DNA from: Streptomyces iconiensis | GTDB taxonomy: Bacteria > Actinomycetota > Actinomycetes > Streptomycetales > Streptomycetaceae | Direction: 5' to 3' | DNA length: 64,000 bases | Assembly: GCF_028657195.3 (NCBI RefSeq) | Contig: NZ_JANCPR020000033.1 | Span: forward strand, 1-64,000 | Shown: piece by piece, positions 59,468 to 64,000 of the stretch | How the letters are laid out: every line of letters starts with the position of its first letter | Position numbering within the stretch: the first letter of the stretch is position 1 | The notes under the pieces: generated by a model | What the model was told of the DNA's origin: nothing | Seen by the model: the letters and a program-made list of their open reading frames with translations, nothing else | Databases searched by the model: none | Translations under genes and position numbers: made by a program

Positions 59468-60999
59468 GCGGGCACGGCACGGAGGGGCCCGGCGGAGCCA
59501 ACGGGCCCGGGCCCGGGCCGGGATCGGGGTCCGCCTGGCAGGGCGAGGACGCCCGGTGGTACGAGGAGCCGCAGGGCTACGACAGCCACGGCCGCCCCCT
59601 CCCCCAACCGCTCCCCGAACCCCAGTCCCAGCCACAGCCACAGCCACAGCCACAGCCACAGCAGCAGCCGTACGAGCAACCCGCGTCCTACCGACAGCCC
59701 GAGCCGTACCAGCAGGCCGAGCCCTATCAACAGCCTCAGCCGTATCAACAGACCGAGCCCTACCAGCAGACCGAGCCCTACCAGCAGCACCAGCCGCAAC
59801 CCCTGTCGCAGCCGTACCCCCAACCCGAGCCCCAGCCCCAGCCCCACGTGCAGCCCTACCCGCAGCAGCAGCCGCTTCCGCCGCAGGCGCACCCTCAGCC
59901 GTTGCCGCCGCAGCAGCCGGATCCGTACGACCACCAGATGTACGAGCCGACGTACGAGGTCACGCGGGACACCGGGCCCGCGCCGTACGAGATCCCGCAG
60001 CACCCGGCGTCCTACGAGCTGCCGCAGGAGACCTCGTCCCGGTCGCCCGACGAGACGTACGAGATCCCGGTCGTCCCCCGGCACGCACGGCAACAGCCAC
60101 AGCACCTGCACCGCCCCCACCCCGGCCCTCTCCCCCCGGAACACCACACACCCATGCAGACACAGCCCCAGCCGCATCCCCACCCCCAGGCACAGCCGCA
60201 GCGCCCCGAGCCGGCCTCCGTCCTGACGGAGCCCGGCACCGCCGCTTCTCCCGCGACGGGGCAGCGGGCGCGTACGGGGTCGCCGATCATCGCGCCCGGC
60301 TTCCGGCCGGCCGCCGTCACGGTGGTGCTCGCCGCGCTGCTCGCCGGGACGGCGCAGCTCGGTACGGGCGCGCTGGCCGGTGCGGTCGTCGTGCTCCAGG
60401 CTCTGACCTCGGCCGGCTGGTACCGGCTGAACGGGATGTGGCCCGCGCGGCAGGGCATCGCGCTCGCGTTCCTCGCCGGGATCTCGGCGGACGTCGGGCT
60501 GCTGCTCACCGAAGGTGACCAGGCGCCGACCGTGCTGATCGGCGCCATCGGCGTCTGGTCCGTGCTGTCGCTCGTGCTGCAGCTGCGTAACCGTTCGAGC
60601 CCCGACGAACGCCTGTACGCGCTCACGGCTGGGCTCGCCGCGACGGGGCTGACCGTGCTCGCCGCGGGGACGATTCCGTCGGCGCCCGACGCCGTGACGG
60701 TCGGCGCAGCCGCCGTGGGCGTCGCGGCGCTGGCCCGCGCGATCCCGCTGCCCGCGCTGGTGTCCCCTGTGGTCGCGCTGCTCGCCTCCGCCGGTGCGGG
60801 AGTGGCGTTCGGCCAGCTCACAGGCATGGGGCAGGAGGGCGCGCTGCTCGGCCTCGCGGCCGGCGCCTGCGCTCTGGTCGGCCTGCGCGTGGCCAGCTAC
60901 GACTGGCCCTCGCGCTTTGTCCACATGACAGCGGGTGTGGCTCTCCCCCTGACCCTTGCCGTCCCCGCCCTCTATCTCCTGGGCCGGGCACTGGCCTGA
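59464..60999 (+). CDS. Membrane protein with a long Gln/Pro/Tyr-rich N-terminal domain
   Basis: 511 residues from GTG. Residues 1-about 275 are disordered, with QPQPQP runs, six to seven EPYQQ units and PQPLPPQQ blocks. Residues 280-511 contain about seven hydrophobic helices (PAAVTVVLAALLAGTAQ, ALTSAGWYRLNGMWPARQGIALAFLAG, ..). This fits a family of actinobacterial integral proteins beside MoaD-like genes; function unknown. The tail faces one side of the membrane and may bind partners. Confidence 0.85.
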   Translation: MSGHGTEGPGGANGPGPGPGSGSAWQGEDARWYEEPQGYDSHGRPLPQPLPEPQSQPQPQPQPQPQQQPYEQPASYRQPEPYQQAEPYQQPQPYQQTEPYQQTEPYQQHQPQPLSQPYPQPEPQPQPHVQPYPQQQPLPPQAHPQPLPPQQPDPYDHQMYEPTYEVTRDTGPAPYEIPQHPASYELPQETSSRSPDETYEIPVVPRHARQQPQHLHRPHPGPLPPEHHTPMQTQPQPHPHPQAQPQRPEPASVLTEPGTAASPATGQRARTGSPIIAPGFRPAAVTVVLAALLAGTAQLGTGALAGAVVVLQALTSAGWYRLNGMWPARQGIALAFLAGISADVGLLLTEGDQAPTVLIGAIGVWSVLSLVLQLRNRSSPDERLYALTAGLAATGLTVLAAGTIPSAPDAVTVGAAAVGVAALARAIPLPALVSPVVALLASAGAGVAFGQLTGMGQEGALLGLAAGACALVGLRVASYDWPSRFVHMTAGVALPLTLAVPALYLLGRALA

Positions 61000-61091
61000 A
61001 ACCCCCGGGCAGCCGGGGAACCTCCGGCGGGGGCTCTCCGTCACTCGGGTTACGCTCGCGAGGAAGCCGACTCCATGGGGGACCCGACGTA

Positions 61092-61808
61092 ATGCGCGCA
61101 CTTCGCATCTGGCTTGTGATCTTGATCGTTCTGGCCGGACTGTTCGTCGCCGCCGACAGGGTCGCGGTGAACCTGGCCGAGGACGAGGTCGCCAAGAAGC
61201 TCAAGACCGAGCTGGAGGTGCCCGCTTCGGGCGATGCCTCGGTGTCGATCGACGGCTTCCCCTTCCTGACGCAGATCGCCTCCAAGGAACTGGACGAGGT
61301 GAACGCGGAGCTGACCGGCATCACCGCGAAGGCGGGCGGGCGCCAGGTGCGGCTCAGCACCATCGACCTCTCGGCGCGCGACGTCCAGCTCAAGGACAAC
61401 TTCTCCTCCGCCGTCGCGGCCGACGCGACGGGCACGGTGCATATCTCCTACGACGATCTGTCCAAGGCGGCAGACGACGGTGTACGCATCGGCTGGGGCG
61501 GCAAGACCAAGTCGGGCCAGGGCCAGGTGAAGGTGACCGCGGGTGTGGTCCTCCCGCTCCTCAACCGCACCATCGAACGCAGCGTCTACAGCACGGTCAG
61601 CATCACCGGGGGCGACACGGTGCGGCTGCACGCCGACGAGGTGCCTGGCTCGAAGATTCCCGGGCTTGAGGACGCCATCCGCAAGAAGATCGACTTCGCC
61701 CGCCAGATCGACAAGCTGCCCTCCGGGCTGAAGCTGGAGAAGGTCGAGGCGACGAAGTCCGGCGTCGACCTGTCGATGTCCGGCACGGACGTACGGCTCG
61801 CGGGCTGA
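61092..61808 (+). CDS. DUF2993 (LmeA-like) exported protein
   Basis: 238 residues from ATG. One N-terminal membrane anchor (about 4-22), then a tubular lipid-binding DUF2993 fold: AEDEVAKKLKTELEVPASGDASVSIDGFPFLTQIASKELDEV and QIDKLPSGLKLEKVEATKSGVDLSMSG. In mycobacteria LmeA binds phospholipids and supports lipomannan maturation; the role here is inferred by family. Single gene 92 nt after the Q/P-rich membrane protein. Confidence 0.9.
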   Translation: MRALRIWLVILIVLAGLFVAADRVAVNLAEDEVAKKLKTELEVPASGDASVSIDGFPFLTQIASKELDEVNAELTGITAKAGGRQVRLSTIDLSARDVQLKDNFSSAVAADATGTVHISYDDLSKAADDGVRIGWGGKTKSGQGQVKVTAGVVLPLLNRTIERSVYSTVSITGGDTVRLHADEVPGSKIPGLEDAIRKKIDFARQIDKLPSGLKLEKVEATKSGVDLSMSGTDVRLAG

Positions 61809-61994
61809 GCCCGCCGGGCGCGCGACCGGCCGCCCTGTGAACGAACGGCCCGTGAACGGCCGCCCTGTGAACGGCCGAGCCTCGGCGGACTCCGTGCGCC
61901 GACCGCCGTACGCCTCCTGTCGTCCGTAGAGCGAGACGTCCCGTCCAAGGGGCAGAAGAGGCCCGTCCGGTCGCCCCCGCACCCGGTGTCCCGC

Positions 61995-62028
61995 GACACC
62001 TTCGTCCCACATCGCGGACAAAGGTGTC
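61995..62028 (+). promoter_or_regulatory. Inverted repeat upstream of the sulfur leader peptide
   Basis: GACACCTT (61995-62002) and AAGGTGTC (62021-62028), perfect 8-bp arms 18 nt apart, 56 nt before the leader ATG. Probably an operator; the protein is unknown. Confidence 0.5.
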
Positions 62029-62083
62029 TCAGAGTGCGGATCGACGGTGACACGGCCCCGTACTCCTCCTTACGATCGAGCGC

Positions 62084-62185
62084 ATGAAGCGACAGGCGGA
62101 CCTCACGAAGCGACGGGCAGTCGACCTGTGCCGCATCGCCGCCATGCTGTGTCCCGGGTGCGACGGGCCCAGCGACTCCCGCTGA
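62084..62185 (+). CDS. Cys-containing leader peptide of the sulfurtransferase operon
   Basis: 33 residues: MKRQADLTKRRAVDLCRIAA then MLCPGCDGPSDSR. The first 16 residues match the conserved leader peptide that precedes sulfur-assimilation genes in many Streptomyces, where consecutive Cys codons are thought to sense cysteinyl-tRNA supply. This copy has three Cys codons in the second half and a longer tail than the usual roughly 25 residues. It lies 252 nt before the sulfurtransferase. Confidence 0.8.
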   Translation: MKRQADLTKRRAVDLCRIAAMLCPGCDGPSDSR

Positions 62186-62437
62186 CGGCGCGCGCATCCG
62201 GAGCCGTGCCGCAGCGCACGGTATTCCCCTCGCGCAGACCCGATGTTCCCGAGCGAACCGCAGCGCACGACCGAACAGCGCCGTGCGCGCGATGCCGTGT
62301 ACGCGCACCCGCGCCGCTCGCGCACCGCAGCCTCTTCGCCGTACTCCCGCTTCGCCGTACGTCCGCTTTCCCGTACGTCCGCACCCGGCGCGAACTCCCC
62401 AACTCCCGCAATTCACCCATCGCATGAGGAGACCAGC

Positions 62438-63274
62438 ATGAGCCGCAGCGACGTCCTCGTAGACGCCGACTGGGTCGAGGCACGCATCGACGACCCGAAG
62501 ACCGTCATCGTCGAGGTCGACGAGGACACCTCCGCCTACGACAAGAACCACATCAAGAACGCGATCCGTATCGACTGGAAGCAGGACCTCCAGGACCCGG
62601 TGCGCCGCGACTTCGTGGACCAGGCAGGGTTTGAGAAGCTGCTCTCCGCCAAGGGCATCGCCAACGACGACACGGTCGTCCTCTACGGCGGCAACAACAA
62701 CTGGTTCGCCTCGTACGCCTACTGGTACTTCAAGCTTTACGGCCACCAGGACGTCAAGCTTCTCGACGGCGGGCGCAAGAAGTGGGAGCTGGACTCCCGC
62801 GACCTGGTCGCCGAGGTTCCCGAGCGGCCGGCGACCGACTACAAGGCGAAGCCGCAGGACCTGTCCATCCGCGCCTTCCGCGACGAGGTCGTCGAGGCCA
62901 TCGACAACCTCAACCTGGTCGACGTCCGCTCCCCCGACGAGTTCAGCGGCAAGCTGCTCGCGCCCGCCCACCTGCCGCAGGAGCAGTCGCAGCGCCCTGG
63001 CCACGTGCCCAGCGCGCGCAACATTCCCTGGTCCAAGGCGGCCAACGACGACGGCACCTTCAAGTCCGACGACGAGCTGAAGGCGCTCTACGAGGGCGAG
63101 GGCGTCGACCTGTCCAAGGACACCATCGCGTACTGCCGTATCGGCGAGCGCTCGGCCCACAGCTGGTTCGTGCTGCACGAGCTGCTGGGCCAGCCGAACG
63201 TCAAGAACTACGACGGCTCCTGGACCGAGTACGGCTCCCTCGTCGGCGTACCCGTAGCCGTGGGCTCCAACTGA
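62438..63274 (+). CDS. Thiosulfate sulfurtransferase (rhodanese)
   Basis: 278 residues from ATG with GAGGAGA upstream. Two rhodanese domains: an inactive N-terminal one (DVLVDADWVEARIDDPKTVIVEVDED) and a C-terminal one with catalytic Cys233 in the loop AYCRIGERSAHSW, typical of thiosulfate sulfurtransferases (often called CysA or SseA in actinobacteria). It transfers sulfane sulfur from thiosulfate to an acceptor. Controlled by the leader peptide upstream; next to DUF1416 and DsrE-type genes. Confidence 0.95.
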   Translation: MSRSDVLVDADWVEARIDDPKTVIVEVDEDTSAYDKNHIKNAIRIDWKQDLQDPVRRDFVDQAGFEKLLSAKGIANDDTVVLYGGNNNWFASYAYWYFKLYGHQDVKLLDGGRKKWELDSRDLVAEVPERPATDYKAKPQDLSIRAFRDEVVEAIDNLNLVDVRSPDEFSGKLLAPAHLPQEQSQRPGHVPSARNIPWSKAANDDGTFKSDDELKALYEGEGVDLSKDTIAYCRIGERSAHSWFVLHELLGQPNVKNYDGSWTEYGSLVGVPVAVGSN

Positions 63275-63323
63275 CCGCTCCCCGCGACCGAACCCCGAAC
63301 CCCGAAAGGACCGAGTGACCACC

Positions 63324-63611
63324 ATGTGCGGAGCGAAGGCAGGCGGCCCCGACGCCTCCACCATCAAGCCCGGCGAGACCACGATCCAGGGCAGCGTCAC
63401 CCGGGACGGCGAACCCGTCACCGGATATGTGCGGCTCCTCGACTCGACCGGCGAGTTCACGGCCGAGGTGCCGACGTCCGCGACGGGACAGTTCCGCTTC
63501 TACGCCGCCGAGGGCACCTGGACCCTGCGCGCGCTCGTTCCCGGCGGAACGGCCGACCGCCAGGTAGTGGCCCAGGACGGCGGCCTGGCAGAGGTCTCCA
63601 TCGCGGTCTGA
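63324..63611 (+). CDS. DUF1416 protein
   Basis: 95 residues from the ATG reading MCGAKAGGPDASTIKPGE; a GTG three codons upstream (63315) is closer to AAAGGA and is possible. Small beta-sandwich with ETTIQGSVTRDGEPVTGYVRLLDSTGEF and FRFYAAEGTWTLRALV. Always found next to the sulfurtransferase gene in actinobacteria; the CG near the N-terminus may take part in sulfur transfer, but this is inference. Confidence 0.92.
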   Translation: MCGAKAGGPDASTIKPGETTIQGSVTRDGEPVTGYVRLLDSTGEFTAEVPTSATGQFRFYAAEGTWTLRALVPGGTADRQVVAQDGGLAEVSIAV

Positions 63612-63628
63612 CCCAGCGCTGTGGCCAT

Positions 63629-63665
63629 GGGGCCGCGGTTCCGCCGAGGCGGTGACCGCGGCCCC
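63629..63665 (+). terminator. Terminator after DUF1416
   Basis: Arms GGGGCCGCGGT (63629-63639) and ACCGCGGCCCC (63655-63665), followed by TTAGG, between DUF1416 and the DsrE-like gene. Confidence 0.8.
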
Positions 63666-63678
63666 TTAGGCTGAGGGC

Positions 63679-64000
63679 ATGGCGAAGAAGCTGGTCATCA
63701 AGGTCACGGCGGGTGCCGACGCACCCGAACGGTGCTCGCAGGCGTTCACGGTCGCCTCCGTCGCCGCGGCGAGCGGCGTGGACGTCAGCCTGTGGCTGAC
63801 CGGCGAATCCTCATGGCTCGCGCTCCCCGGCCGCGCAGCGGAGTTCGAACTCCCGCACGCGGCGCCCCTCCCCGACCTCATCGCCGCCATACAGGCGAAC
63901 GGCCGCATCACCCTGTGCACCCAGTGCGCAGCGCGCAGGGACATCAAGGAAGAGGACGTCATCGAGGGCGTCCGGATCGCGGGAGCGCAGGTGTTCGTCG
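63679..64000 (+). CDS. DsrE-family protein, truncated by window end
   Basis: First 107 residues from ATG (MAKKLVIKVTAGADAPERCSQAFTVASVAAASGVDVSLWL). DsrE-like fold of sulfur-relay proteins; the CTQCAARRDI motif near residue 77 holds Cys that could carry sulfur. Its place beside a thiosulfate sulfurtransferase supports a role in sulfur trafficking. It continues beyond 64000. Confidence 0.88.
   Translation, partial: MAKKLVIKVTAGADAPERCSQAFTVASVAAASGVDVSLWLTGESSWLALPGRAAEFELPHAAPLPDLIAAIQANGRITLCTQCAARRDIKEEDVIEGVRIAGAQVFV

Noticed and set aside
59221..61101. 626-codon minus-strand frame opposite the Q/P-rich protein
   Set aside because: Leu/Gly/Arg repeats mirror the Gln/Pro codons of the real gene; no ribosome site or homology.

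Overview
The window is chromosomal DNA of a high-GC actinomycete, almost certainly a Streptomyces. The evidence is third-codon-position G/C bias, frequent GTG starts with 4-nt GTGA/ATGA stop-start overlaps, mycothiol genes (mshA, mshD), carD, senX3/regX3-type phoR-phoP, glnR, a Q/P-rich membrane protein, and the sulfur-type MKRQADLTKRRAVDLC leader peptide. There are about 60 protein-coding genes and I see no rRNA, tRNA, IS element, phage or CRISPR array. The gene order follows the conserved Streptomyces core (carD-ispD-ispF-cysS-rlmB; phoR-phoP/phoU; gpm; mshA; ppk; mshD; glnR; thiosulfate sulfurtransferase), interrupted by accessory blocks.

Region by region. 0.1-3.4 kb: small secreted protein, nucleotidyltransferase, DoxX-type membrane protein. 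3.5-14.0 kb (mostly minus strand): rlmB, cysS, an F420/PPOX-type oxidoreductase, then an unusual cassette (MFS transporter, fused dipeptide/nickel-type ABC permease, lipoprotein-binding protein, GNAT acetyltransferase) with a Zur-like 7-1-7 operator just upstream of the binding protein, followed by ispF, ispD and carD. 14.6-18.3 kb: lipoprotein and the phosphate two-component system phoR-phoP divergent from phoU across a PHO box. 18.6-21.3 kb: a 52-residue Cys-rich metallothionein-like peptide, a DUF4232 secreted protein, an ABM-type protein, gpmA. 21.6-26.9 kb: DeoR regulator and a polyol-type ABC importer operon without its own ATPase, ending in a zinc polyol dehydrogenase. 27.0-28.8 kb: a decayed GAF/PucR-type regulator behind an intact 3-hydroxybutyrate-dehydrogenase-like SDR.

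29-47 kb is an accessory stretch: MFS exporter, SDR, darcynin-like protein, NmrA protein/LysR pair, Tat-exported beta-helix protein, TetR/SnoaL/NAD-binding set, mshA-ybjN, methyltransferase, DUF2267, hsp20 with a HAIR-like site, TetR/SDR pair and NmrA/TetR pair. This part is rich in palindromic operators and in short tandem repeats, including three heptanucleotide arrays. 46.9-51.9 kb: NUDIX, CHAD, ppk (polyphosphate metabolism) and mshD. 52-57.8 kb: a MprAB-like two-component system behind an HtrA protease, a LacI regulator, glnR. 58-64 kb: hydrolase, MoaD-like protein, Q/P-rich membrane protein, DUF2993 protein, then a sulfur locus (leader peptide, thiosulfate sulfurtransferase, DUF1416, DsrE-like protein cut by the window end).

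Functional threads: phosphate and polyphosphate control (phoR/P/U, ppk, CHAD, NUDIX), nitrogen control (glnR), mycothiol and sulfur supply (mshA, cysS, mshD, sulfurtransferase), isoprenoid supply (ispD/F), and a probably zinc-responsive transporter that is the best candidate here for an undescribed system.
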